From NCBI RefSeq assembly GCF_002294995.1, contig NZ_NSGF01000017.1:62001-126000 (forward strand): a stretch of DNA of 64,000 bases, given 5' to 3'. This stretch comes from Mesorhizobium sp. WSM3860 (GTDB lineage Bacteria > Pseudomonadota > Alphaproteobacteria > Rhizobiales > Rhizobiaceae). Position numbers and translations under genes: made by a program. Below are positions 36,419 to 46,225 of the stretch, piece after piece (position 1 is the stretch's first letter; each line of letters begins with the position of its first letter). Below the pieces are notes generated by a model that saw only the letters and a list, made by a program, of their open reading frames with translations, searched no databases and had not been told where the DNA came from.

Positions 36419-37240
36419 TCAGTACGCTTTCACGCCGCCGATCATCTTCGTCACCTCGGCCGCCGCCTCGCGCACCAGCGGACCGATCTCGGCCAGGCGC
36501 TCCGGCGTCACCCGCACCGTCGGGCCGGACACGGAAACACCGCCGATCGGCTCGCCGAACTCGTTGAAGATGGCGGCGGCCACGCAGCGCATGCCGGGAT
36601 GGCGTTCCTCGTCGTCGACCGACCAGCCGCGATGCTTGATGGCCGCCAGATCATGGGCCAGCGCCGAAATGTCGGACAGCGTCTTGTCGGTGTAGCGTTG
36701 CAGGCCGGCCTTGCGCAGGATGGCCGCCACCCGCTCCGGCTCGAGATGCGCCAGCACCGCCTTGCCGATGCCCGACGCATGGAAGGAGCTGCGCGTGCCC
36801 GGCCGGAAGAAGGCGCGGATCGCCTGGTGCGTCTCGACCTGACTGACGAAAACCACGCAATCGTCCTCGGCGACGCCTAGATTGGCGGTCTCGCCGGTCT
36901 TCTCCATCAATTCCTGCATGACGATGCGGGCGCGGTCGACCAGCTTGCGGCGGCGCAGGAAAGCGACGCCCATTCGGTAGGTCTCGACGCCGATCGACCA
37001 GAGCTGGTCGGTCGAGTCGAACTCGACCATGCCGTGGTTCTCTAGCGTCGTCAGCATGCGATAGGCGGTTGAGGCGGCGATGCCGCTGCGCGCCGCGATC
37101 TCGCTCAAGGACAGGCCGCTGGCATCCGCGACGATCGCCAGGATGCGCAGCGCCCGGTCGAGCGACTGCACCGAAGCCGCTTCCTGCGGGCCGTTGAAGG
37201 CACGCGGCCGGCCGCGTTGGCGTTTTTCCGTGGTCTCCAT
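36419..37240 (-). CDS. IclR family regulator of the glyoxylate cluster
   Basis: The 273-residue protein has an N-terminal winged HTH (SVQSLDRALRILAIVADASGLSLSEIAARSGIAASTAYRML, shown across residues 20-62) and an IclR effector domain with ASGIGKAVLAHLEPERV and the C-terminal GGVSVSGPTVRVTPERLAEIG. It is divergent from gcl and very likely controls gcl-hyi-glxR, as AllR-like regulators do elsewhere, probably sensing glyoxylate or a related acid. The ATG at 37240 is at a better distance from GGGGAG than the ATG at 37249. Confidence 0.9.
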   Translation of the reverse strand: METTEKRQRGRPRAFNGPQEAASVQSLDRALRILAIVADASGLSLSEIAARSGIAASTAYRMLTTLENHGMVEFDSTDQLWSIGVETYRMGVAFLRRRKLVDRARIVMQELMEKTGETANLGVAEDDCVVFVSQVETHQAIRAFFRPGTRSSFHASGIGKAVLAHLEPERVAAILRKAGLQRYTDKTLSDISALAHDLAAIKHRGWSVDDEERHPGMRCVAAAIFNEFGEPIGGVSVSGPTVRVTPERLAEIGPLVREAAAEVTKMIGGVKAY

Positions 37241-37272
37241 GGGCGGCATTCTCCCCAATTTCGGGCAGAACA

Positions 37273-37293
37273 CAATGAAAAAGTTTTTCATTG
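37273..37293. promoter_or_regulatory. probable IclR operator upstream of gcl
   Basis: A perfect 21-bp palindrome (arms CAATGAAAAA and TTTTTCATTG around a central G) lies in the iclR-gcl gap. More GAAAA/TTTTC half-sites follow to about 37395 in an unusually A/T-rich leader. Position and symmetry suggest the regulator's binding site. Confidence 0.6.
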
Positions 37294-37442
37294 GCTCTCG
37301 GAGCGGTTTTTCTGGAAAAGGAAAAGACAAGCAGAATCAAGCAATAAGCGCAGTTTTCTAGAAGTGGAAAAATATTCTGAAAAAATTGAAAAATCGGCAA
37401 CGTGCTGGCATTCTCAAGCCAACCAACGAAGTGGAGCTGGAC

Positions 37443-39224
<1,782 letters not shown>

Positions 39225-39251
39225 GTCCGGCGGAAAGAAGGAGAAAAAAGA

Positions 39252-40049
39252 ATGCCGCGTTTTTCAGCCAATCTTTCGATGCTCTTCGGCGAGCACGAGT
39301 TCCTCGACCGTTTCGATGCCGCTGCCCGCGCCGGGTTCAAGGGCGTCGAATATATCGGCCCGTACGATCATGCGCCGTACGTTGTTGCGGCGCGCCTCAA
39401 GAAGAACGGCCTGACACAGGTTCTCTTCAACCTGCCGGCCGGCGACTGGGCAAAGGGCGAGCGCGGCATTGCCGTGCTGCCCGACCGCGTGCCGGAATTC
39501 CGCCAGAGCGTCGCCAAGGCGATCTCTTATGCGCAGGCGCTGGGCTGCGAGCAGGTCAACTGCCTTGCCGGCATCGCGCCGCAGGGCGCCGATCGCACTG
39601 TTTTGGAAAACGTTTTTGCCGACAATCTCGCTTTCGCGGCCGAGAAGCTCGAGCAAGCCGGCATCAGGCTGTTGATTGAGCCGATCAACACCCGCGACAT
39701 TCCGGGCTTCTTCCTGAACTACACCGACCAGGCGCTGGCGCTGATCGACCGCATCGGCTCGAAGAACCTGTTCGTCCAATACGACATCTATCACATGCAG
39801 ATCATGGAGGGGGATCTCGCCCGTACCATCCAGGCAAACCTCGGCCGCATCGCGCATATCCAGCTTGCGGACAATCCCGGCCGTCACGAGCCGGGGACGG
39901 GCGAGATCAATTATCCCTTCCTCTACGAGCATATCGACCGGCTCGGCTATTCAGGCTGGATCGGCGCCGAATACAAACCGAAGGGCGGCACCGAGGCAGG
40001 GCTCGGTTGGTTCCGACAGTTCGCCGGGCAGGGGAGTGCGGCGGCGTAG
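39252..40049 (+). CDS. hyi: hydroxypyruvate isomerase
   Basis: Hyi interconverts hydroxypyruvate and tartronate semialdehyde. The 265-residue TIM-barrel protein has the AP-endonuclease 2-like fold, starting PRFSANLSMLFGEHEFLDRF, with metal-binding blocks LLIEPINTRDIPGFF, QYDIYHMQIMEGD and GRHEPGTGEINYPF. It follows gcl by 27 bp. Confidence 0.95.
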   Translation: MPRFSANLSMLFGEHEFLDRFDAAARAGFKGVEYIGPYDHAPYVVAARLKKNGLTQVLFNLPAGDWAKGERGIAVLPDRVPEFRQSVAKAISYAQALGCEQVNCLAGIAPQGADRTVLENVFADNLAFAAEKLEQAGIRLLIEPINTRDIPGFFLNYTDQALALIDRIGSKNLFVQYDIYHMQIMEGDLARTIQANLGRIAHIQLADNPGRHEPGTGEINYPFLYEHIDRLGYSGWIGAEYKPKGGTEAGLGWFRQFAGQGSAAA

Positions 40050-40067
40050 TTGATTTCCAGCCAACGC

Positions 40068-40199
40068 CGGCGCCGCCCCTCACCCTTACCCTCTCCCCGT
40101 GAAGAACGGGGAGAGGGGGTCGCCAGCGTTAGAGCGCTTCCCTTCTCCCCGTCACTGCACGGGGAGAAGGTGCCGGCAGGCGGATGAGGGGCGGCGCCG
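40068..40199. repeat. composite palindromic repeat (three nested/adjacent hairpins)
   Basis: The outer arms CGGCGCCGCCCCTCA (40068-40082) and its exact complement (40185-40199) enclose two further perfect hairpins: 40089-40100 with 40106-40117, and 40141-40152 with 40159-40170. The inner hairpins both contain CTCCCCGT / ACGGGGAG. The structure looks like a small non-coding mobile repeat of rhizobial type. It separates hyi from glxR and may modulate read-through. Confidence 0.8.
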
Positions 40200-40240
40200 A
40201 CCTGTGACAGGTTAGAACAAGACGTTCAGGAGACTGCAAA

Positions 40241-41125
40241 ATGGAAACCATCGGCTTCATCGGGCTGGGCATCATGGGTGCGCCGATGGCGGGGCATCTG
40301 CTCGACGCCGGCTATGCGGTTATCGCCAGCGATCATCGCTCCAAGCCGCCGGCCGATCTTGCCGCCAAGGGGCTGAAGACCGTCACCGGCCATGATGCGG
40401 TGGCCAGCGCCGCCGACATCATCATCACCATGGTGCCGGATACGCCGCAGGTGGCGGATGTGCTGTTCGGCGAAAACGGCGTCGCTTCAGCTCTGTCGCA
40501 AGGCAAGCTCGTCATCGACATGAGCTCGATCTCGCCGATCGCCACCAAGGAATTCGCCAAAAAAATCAACGATCTCGGCTGCGACTATCTCGACGCGCCG
40601 GTGTCCGGCGGCGAGGTCGGCGCCAAGGCGGCATCGCTCACCATCATGGTCGGCGGCGAGGACAAAGCGTTCGAGCGCGCCAGGCCGGTGTTCGAGAAGA
40701 TGGGCAAGAACATCACGCTTGTCGGCCCGAACGGCGTTGGCCAAACCACCAAAGTCGCCAACCAGATCGTCGTGGCGCTGACCATCGAGGCGGTTGGGGA
40801 AGCCCTCGTCTTCGCGTCAAAGGCCGGCGCCGATCCGGCCAAGGTCAGGCAAGCACTGATGGGCGGTCTCGCCGCCTCGCGCATCCTCGAAGTGCATGGC
40901 GAGCGTATGATCAAGCGTACTTTCGCGCCGGGTTTCCGGATCGAGCTGCACCAGAAAGACCTCAACCTGGCGCTGGAGGGCGCAAAAGCGCTCGGCGTCT
41001 CGCTGCCCAACACCTCGACCACGCAGCAATTGTTCAATTTCTGTGCCGCCAATGGCGGGGCCAAGGAAGATCACTCGGCGCTGGTCCGGGCGCTCGAGCG
41101 GATGGCGAATTTCGAAATTGGTTAG
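40241..41125 (+). CDS. glxR: 2-hydroxy-3-oxopropionate (tartronate semialdehyde) reductase
   Basis: GlxR reduces tartronate semialdehyde to D-glycerate with NAD(P)H, completing the glyoxylate-to-glycerate route. The 294-residue protein belongs to the beta-hydroxyacid dehydrogenase family: Rossmann GFIGLGIMGAPMAGHLL, substrate loop DAPVSGGEVGAKAASLTIMVGG, and catalytic Lys in VGQTTKVANQI. It is separated from hyi by the composite hairpin repeat. Its stop overlaps the end of the convergent gene by 4 nt. Confidence 0.94.
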   Translation: METIGFIGLGIMGAPMAGHLLDAGYAVIASDHRSKPPADLAAKGLKTVTGHDAVASAADIIITMVPDTPQVADVLFGENGVASALSQGKLVIDMSSISPIATKEFAKKINDLGCDYLDAPVSGGEVGAKAASLTIMVGGEDKAFERARPVFEKMGKNITLVGPNGVGQTTKVANQIVVALTIEAVGEALVFASKAGADPAKVRQALMGGLAASRILEVHGERMIKRTFAPGFRIELHQKDLNLALEGAKALGVSLPNTSTTQQLFNFCAANGGAKEDHSALVRALERMANFEIG

Positions 41126-41538
41126 GGAGTTTGCTGGCTGCTGCCAGTAAATTTGAACTTACCGATATCGGCAGCGATCCGCTCAAGGGCTGGTATAAGC
41201 GCGCCGTTCTGAAACGCTTCGCCTAGTGCTCCTTCAACCCACCGTTCATCGGCCAAGTTGCTGGCGACCCGATGATGAATCTCTGTGACGTCCATAATAG
41301 CCAGGGCTTCGGAATGCTCCGGTAGCCAACTTTCCCGCCCGGCGTTGACGCCAAGGAACTTTCCAAAATCGGCTGGATTCTCGAGGCTGTAGACAAGCCG
41401 CGATATGTCCTCCGCAACAGCGTGGTAACGGTCGTTTGCCTCGTCGTAGAATTCCGGTGGGGTGAGTGTCCTTAACGTGCTGATTGTACTCGCGAGAAGC
41501 ACGTGCCATTCACCTCGGTTTGATAACGGCTCGAACAT
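41122..41538 (-). CDS. hypothetical protein
   Basis: This 138-residue product shows no signal peptide or membrane span, and a mixed helical pattern (YHAVAEDISRLVYSLENPADFGKFL). I do not recognise the family. The start is uncertain: the ATG at 41538 lies 14 bp after the rlmB stop, and another at 41583 would overlap the end of rlmB by 32 bp. Its base composition looks slightly less GC-rich than its neighbours by eye. Confidence 0.6.
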   Translation of the reverse strand: MFEPLSNRGEWHVLLASTISTLRTLTPPEFYDEANDRYHAVAEDISRLVYSLENPADFGKFLGVNAGRESWLPEHSEALAIMDVTEIHHRVASNLADERWVEGALGEAFQNGALIPALERIAADIGKFKFTGSSQQTP

Positions 41539-41551
41539 CCTGGTCGCACGT

Positions 41552-42412
41552 TCAATCCGCAGAAAGGAATTTGCGCGCCGCATAAAGGCTCACCGCCGCC
41601 GCGTTGGAAACGTTGAGCGACCTGATTGCGCCGGGCATGTCGAGACGGGCGAGCGCCGTCACCGTTTCGCGCGTCTTCTGGCGCAGGCCCTTGCCTTCGG
41701 CACCCAGCACCAACGCAATCTTATCGCCGCTGAATGTCTTTTCGAGCTCGGCCGGCCCATCTGAATCGAGCCCAATGGTCTGAAAGCCGGCCTCGTGCAG
41801 CTGGCCGAGCGCGTCGGCCAGGTTCTTCACCTCGATCTGGTCGATATGCTCGAGCGCGCCGGAGGCGGATTTCGCCAGCACGCCAGATTCCTGCGGGCTG
41901 TGACGCGCCGTGGTGATCAGAGCGCCGGCGCCGAAGGCAACCGCCGAGCGCAGGATCGCGCCGACATTGTGCGGATCGGTGACCTGGTCGAGCACCAGCA
42001 CCAGGCTGGTGTCGCCCAGTGCATCGAGGCGCTTTGCCTTCAGCGGCTCGGCCTCGATCAGCACGCCCTGATGCACCGAGTCCGACCCGGTGATCCGGTC
42101 GATGTCCTTCGGCTCGACCAGTTCGGTCTTGAAGGGCAGGGCGGCAAGATCAGCGATGGAAAGCCGCTCGGCCGCATTGCGCGTCACCAGCATCTTACTG
42201 ATCTTGCGCCGCGGGTTGTCGAGCGCCGCTCGCACCGTGTGGAGGCCATAAAGCCGCACCAGCCCGTCGGCGGGGCCTTCGCCGGGCGGCACAGGCTGGC
42301 GCGGCCGGAATGCCGGTGCGCCGCCGGCCTTCTGGTCGCGATGCGCGCGCCTCAGCTTGGCGTAGTGGGTATCCTTCGGGGTGCCCGGTTTGTTGCTTTT
42401 GTTGTCGCTCAT
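41552..42412 (-). CDS. rlmB: TrmH/SpoU family 23S rRNA (guanosine-2'-O-)-methyltransferase
   Basis: This 286-residue SpoU-type enzyme has a basic N-terminal tail, a substrate-binding domain (LVRLYGLHTVRAALDNPRRKI) and the knotted SAM domain with VLDQVTDPHNVGAILRSA, LVLGAEGKGLRQ and IRSLNVSNAAAVSLYA. RlmB methylates G2251 of 23S rRNA; the exact target here is inferred from the family. It sits next to tRNA-Tyr. Confidence 0.9.
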   Translation of the reverse strand: MSDNKSNKPGTPKDTHYAKLRRAHRDQKAGGAPAFRPRQPVPPGEGPADGLVRLYGLHTVRAALDNPRRKISKMLVTRNAAERLSIADLAALPFKTELVEPKDIDRITGSDSVHQGVLIEAEPLKAKRLDALGDTSLVLVLDQVTDPHNVGAILRSAVAFGAGALITTARHSPQESGVLAKSASGALEHIDQIEVKNLADALGQLHEAGFQTIGLDSDGPAELEKTFSGDKIALVLGAEGKGLRQKTRETVTALARLDMPGAIRSLNVSNAAAVSLYAARKFLSAD

Positions 42413-42611
42413 GCCGGCCTCTATAACCGTCCCGGCCGGCTAAGGATATGGGCTGCGGCGATGAATGCCGAACATCCTCGAAAAACCCTGGCCGCGCCGG
42501 TTGACACCCACCGGCCTTGCCGCCATAAGGCGCATCGCTGATTTCGGAGAAGATCCTACTCGGGCTCCGGGTCAGCTGAAATGCCTCGTTGCATGGCTCC
42601 GGCGGCAGACT

Positions 42612-42696
42612 GGAGAGGTGCCCGAGTGGTTAAAGGGGACGGACTGTAAATCCGTTGGCTTAGCCTACGTTGGTTCGAATCCAACCCTCTCCACCA
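42612..42696 (+). tRNA. tRNA-Tyr (GUA)
   Basis: The 85-nt class II tRNA starts GGAGAGGTGCCCGAGTGG, with acceptor GGAGAGG/CCTCTCC, anticodon GTA at 42646-42648, a long variable arm and an encoded CCA. Confidence 0.97.
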
Positions 42697-42764
42697 CTGC
42701 CGGCCCGGAAGCCCTGAAACGAAAAGCACCGGAAGTGTGCCGCTGTTTTCCGATGCTATCGCAG

Positions 42765-42838
42765 GCGGGTATAGCTCAGTGGTAGAGCAGCAGCCTTCCA
42801 AGCTGAATATGCGGGTTCGATTCCCGCTACCCGCTCCA
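42765..42838 (+). tRNA. tRNA-Gly (UCC)
   Basis: The 74-nt tRNA starts GCGGGTATAGCTCAGTGG, with acceptor GCGGGTA/TACCCGC, anticodon TCC at 42797-42799, T arm GGTTCGATTCC and encoded CCA. It lies 68 bp after tRNA-Tyr. Confidence 0.97.
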
Positions 42839-42880
42839 GATTTCCACCCGTATCATTGAATGGCGTGAGGCAGATCGGCA

Positions 42881-43687
42881 ATGGCGGTCCGGATTGAAGG
42901 CCTTCCGGTCACCTATTATCCAATCCCGAAAAGCGGCACCAGCAGCGTCAAATACGCGCTGATGGCGCTCGGCGGCCAGGAAGCCACTCTGCTTGACCCG
43001 GACAACGACGTCCACAGTCAAATTGCAACCAATTGGGCCGATCCGTTCGAGCCGGTCTATGACGGGCTCAGCGGCAAATTCACGATCGTTCGTGATCCGC
43101 TGGAGCGGCTGCTCTCGGCTTATTCCAGCAGGATATTGGACACCGATGTCCTACGGTCACGCTCGCCCAACTTCAAGTTGCTCGAGAGCTTTGGGCTGCC
43201 CACCAACCCGGATCCCGATACCTTCATCCTCAACATCGAAAAATACTGCGCGTGCTCAGGGGACATCCACTTTCACGTCGCCTCGCCACGCCGGTTCATC
43301 GGTTCCAGCCTGTTCCTGTTCGAGCACGTCTTCAAATTCGAGGACATGGACAAGGTCGGCGCCTTCCTGTCCACGGTCAGTGGCAGGACAGTCTCTATGC
43401 CGCGGCTGCAGGCAGCCCGGGGCAAGGTCAGTCCATCGGATCTGTCCCCCACGGCGTTCAGAAAGGCGATGCGCTTCTGCCGCTACGACTACGGCTACCT
43501 TGTCGACTATTACGATCCGGCACGATGGGGAGGCATCCCCCAGGGCGATCCCGATGAGACGTCCTCGCTGCATGTCGCCGGCGATCTGACCGCTTTTCGC
43601 AACGGCCGTCTGGTCTACCCGCGGACGCTGCGCAACCTCGTCGGTTTCCTTGCCAAACGTCCGTTGAAGAAAAGGGTGGGGCTGTAG
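42881..43687 (+). CDS. sulfotransferase family protein
   Basis: The 268-residue cytoplasmic protein has the PAPS-binding motifs of a carbohydrate-type sulfotransferase: the 5'-phosphosulfate loop YPIPKSGTSSVKYAL (residues 13-27) and the 3'-phosphate motif FTIVRDPLERLLSAY (about 67-81). It would transfer sulfate from PAPS to a polysaccharide or lipid acceptor not identifiable here. It starts 42 bp after tRNA-Gly and looks like an accessory insertion into the tRNA-tuf cluster. Confidence 0.8.
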   Translation: MAVRIEGLPVTYYPIPKSGTSSVKYALMALGGQEATLLDPDNDVHSQIATNWADPFEPVYDGLSGKFTIVRDPLERLLSAYSSRILDTDVLRSRSPNFKLLESFGLPTNPDPDTFILNIEKYCACSGDIHFHVASPRRFIGSSLFLFEHVFKFEDMDKVGAFLSTVSGRTVSMPRLQAARGKVSPSDLSPTAFRKAMRFCRYDYGYLVDYYDPARWGGIPQGDPDETSSLHVAGDLTAFRNGRLVYPRTLRNLVGFLAKRPLKKRVGL

Positions 43688-43712
43688 CGTTCAGCTTTCA
43701 GTCCGGACGACC

Positions 43713-44600
43713 TCAGGCCACAACGGTCAGGCGTCTCCTTCGCTCGTCGAGCGAGACGATGGCGAGGCCGCTGCCGATCACCAGGAGAATGCCGCAGACG
43801 GCGAGCGCGTTGGGGAACTGCCCGAACACCAGAAGGCCGGAAATCACCGCCCAGAGGGTGAAGCAGTAGTAGAAGGGCGCCACCGTGCTTGTCGGCCCTA
43901 CGCGATAGGCCATGAAGATGAAGAAGTGGCCGAAGATCAGGAACAGGCCGGCGCCGACAATCAAAAGGAGATGGCGGGCTTCGGGCATCACCCACTGTTC
44001 CGAGACAAGGTGTGCGACACCCGAGCCGGCCAGCACGACCACCACGGCGGAAATGGCAACGATCATGCCGGGAACCTCGGCGCCAACCTTACGTCCGGCG
44101 AGGTCGCGCGCCGCGGCCAGGGCCGCGTTGCCCAGCGCCAGCAAGGCATAGATGGAAATGCCCTGCATCGTCGGTTGCGCCACCATGACGGCACCGACAA
44201 AGCCGAGGCCGATCAGCGCCATCCGCAAGGCGCCGATCTTCTCGCCGAACAGGAGCGAGGACCCGACCAGCACGATAAGCGGCGTGATCTGCCCGAGCGC
44301 CGTCGAATCGGCGATCTGCATGTTGGCCAAGGCCACGACGTAGCAAAGGATCGCGGCCAGCTCGCAAAGGTTCCGGCGCAGCACCTTGCGCTCGAACAGC
44401 AGCGGGATCTGCCTGCCATAGCCCAGCATGAAAAGCAGCGGCATGCCCCACAGCGTGGCGGCCGCGCCACGCAGCAGCAGCACCTCATAAGGCGGCAGCC
44501 CTGCGGTCGCGAGCTTCATCATCGTGTCATTGACGAGGTAGGAGCCCGTCGAGATGATCATGAACAGCGGACCGCGGATATTTGCCGGAATGAATTGCAT
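43713..44600 (-). CDS. DMT/EamA family transporter
   Basis: The 295-residue membrane protein has ten hydrophobic spans in two EamA repeats, starting IRGPLFMIISTGSYLVNDTMM; the second repeat contains GHFFIFMAYRVGPTSTVAPFYY. The family exports amino acids, metabolites or drugs; no substrate is evident. It is convergent with the sulfotransferase gene. Confidence 0.9.
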   Translation of the reverse strand: MQFIPANIRGPLFMIISTGSYLVNDTMMKLATAGLPPYEVLLLRGAAATLWGMPLLFMLGYGRQIPLLFERKVLRRNLCELAAILCYVVALANMQIADSTALGQITPLIVLVGSSLLFGEKIGALRMALIGLGFVGAVMVAQPTMQGISIYALLALGNAALAAARDLAGRKVGAEVPGMIVAISAVVVVLAGSGVAHLVSEQWVMPEARHLLLIVGAGLFLIFGHFFIFMAYRVGPTSTVAPFYYCFTLWAVISGLLVFGQFPNALAVCGILLVIGSGLAIVSLDERRRRLTVVA

Positions 44601-44712
44601 TGGCTGAAGAAATCAGAGGCGGATCGGGGCGGCAATGGGCCAGTTCCGGCCGATCGGGGGCGTCTACCCGCGCGAAACTATCAATCAGCAAGCCGAGGCA
44701 AGACGCGCGGAT

Positions 44713-44740
44713 TTGAATTCGCCTGTCGCGATCCTATATC
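44713..44740 (+). promoter_or_regulatory. candidate sigma-70 promoter for tuf
   Basis: TTGAAT (44713-44718) and TATATC (44735-44740) are 16 bp apart, about 145 bp upstream of the tuf start. The match is by eye only. Confidence 0.4.
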
Positions 44741-44885
44741 CGCGCCATACCCCTGAAATCAGATCATTGGTTCGGCTCGAGCGAGACAACGCTCAACCAC
44801 AAGGCACTTGTGTTTTGCGGCCGTTGTCGCTAATCGCCCCGCATTCGACTGAACTGAAGGTCAAGGCCGCCCAAGGAAAGAGACT

Positions 44886-46061
44886 ATGGCAAAAGGTAAA
44901 TTCGAGCGCACCAAGCCGCATGTGAACATTGGCACGATCGGCCATGTCGATCATGGCAAGACGTCGCTGACGGCGGCGATCACGAAGTATTTTGGCGAAT
45001 ACAAGCGCTATGACCAGATCGACGCGGCGCCGGAAGAGAAGGCGCGCGGCATCACCATCTCGACGGCGCATGTCGAGTATGAGACGGCCAACCGTCACTA
45101 TGCCCACGTCGACTGCCCCGGCCACGCCGACTATGTGAAGAACATGATCACCGGTGCCGCGCAGATGGACGGCGCGATCCTGGTGGTTTCGGCCGCCGAC
45201 GGCCCGATGCCGCAGACCCGCGAGCACATCCTGCTTGCCCGCCAGGTCGGCGTGCCCTCGATCGTGGTGTTCCTGAACAAGGTCGACCAGGTCGACGACG
45301 CCGAGCTGCTCGAGCTGGTCGAGCTCGAGGTGCGCGAGCTGTTGACCAAGAACGAGTTCCCCGGCGACGACATTCCGATCGTCAAGGGTTCGGCGCTGGC
45401 CGCGCTTGAGGATTCGAACAAGACCATCGGCGAGGATGCCATCCGCGAGCTGATGGCGCAGGTCGACGCCTACATCCCGACGCCGGTGCGTCCGCTGGAC
45501 AAGCCGTTCCTGATGCCGATCGAGGACGTGTTCTCGATCTCGGGCCGCGGCACGGTCGTGACCGGCCGCGTCGAGCGCGGCGTGGTCAAGGTCGGCGAGG
45601 AATTGGAGATCGTCGGCATCCGTCCGACGGCCAAGACCACCTGCACGGGCGTCGAGATGTTCCGCAAGCTGCTCGACCAGGGCCAGGCCGGCGACAACAT
45701 CGGCGCGCTCTTGCGCGGCATCGACCGCGAGGGTGTCGAGCGCGGCCAGGTTCTGGCCAAGCCGGGCTCGGTGAAGCCGCACAAGAAGTTCGTGGCCGAA
45801 GCCTACATCCTGACCAAGGACGAAGGCGGCCGTCACACGCCGTTCTTCACCAACTACCGTCCGCAGTTCTACTTCCGCACCACCGACGTGACGGGCATCG
45901 TGACGCTGCCGGCCGGCACCGAGATGGTGATGCCCGGCGACAACATCACCGTCGACGTCGAGCTGATCGTGCCGATCGCGATGGAAGAGAAGCTGCGCTT
46001 CGCCATCCGTGAAGGCGGCCGCACCGTCGGTGCCGGCATCGTCGTCACCATCAAAGAATAA
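44886..46061 (+). CDS. tuf: elongation factor Tu
   Basis: EF-Tu delivers aminoacyl-tRNA to the ribosome. The 391-residue length is standard for Rhizobiales. GTPase motifs are GHVDHGKTSL, DCPGHADYV and NKVDQVDD. Domain 2 and 3 blocks are FLMPIEDVFSISGRGTVVTGR and KFVAEAYILTKDEGGRHTPF. AAGGAAAGAG precedes the ATG and a strong terminator follows. A second copy usually lies in the str operon elsewhere. Confidence 0.99.
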   Translation: MAKGKFERTKPHVNIGTIGHVDHGKTSLTAAITKYFGEYKRYDQIDAAPEEKARGITISTAHVEYETANRHYAHVDCPGHADYVKNMITGAAQMDGAILVVSAADGPMPQTREHILLARQVGVPSIVVFLNKVDQVDDAELLELVELEVRELLTKNEFPGDDIPIVKGSALAALEDSNKTIGEDAIRELMAQVDAYIPTPVRPLDKPFLMPIEDVFSISGRGTVVTGRVERGVVKVGEELEIVGIRPTAKTTCTGVEMFRKLLDQGQAGDNIGALLRGIDREGVERGQVLAKPGSVKPHKKFVAEAYILTKDEGGRHTPFFTNYRPQFYFRTTDVTGIVTLPAGTEMVMPGDNITVDVELIVPIAMEEKLRFAIREGGRTVGAGIVVTIKE

Positions 46062-46091
46062 TCGATCCGGCATCCGCCGGTTCGACAAGGA

Positions 46092-46120
46092 AAGGGCGGT
46101 CTTCGGGGCCGCCCTTTTTT
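46092..46120 (+). terminator. rho-independent terminator after tuf
   Basis: The 8-bp stem AAGGGCGG/CCGCCCTT and 9-nt loop are followed by a run of T, 30 bp past the tuf stop. Confidence 0.9.
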
Positions 46121-46168
46121 CGTTTACTTGCGCCGTTCAGAAGAAGCCCTGGGCGATTGTTTCGGCTA

Positions 46169-46197
46169 TTGCAAGCACCCTCGCTGCCACTATTATA
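46169..46197 (+). promoter_or_regulatory. candidate promoter of first ClpP-like gene
   Basis: TTGCAA (46169-46174) and ATTATA (46192-46197) are 17 bp apart. The same arrangement recurs upstream of the paralogue at 48030-48058, so it was probably duplicated with the gene. Confidence 0.5.
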
Positions 46198-46225
46198 GGT
46201 TGCGTCGAAGGGGGGCTTCGCAAGC

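Noticed and set aside
40068..40199. Repeats considered as a CRISPR array
   Set aside because: Only two similar hairpins with different spacing, no regular spacers and no cas genes in the window.
42765..42900. Possible integration site at tRNA-Gly next to the sulfotransferase gene
   Set aside because: No integrase and no second copy of the tRNA 3' end were seen nearby.
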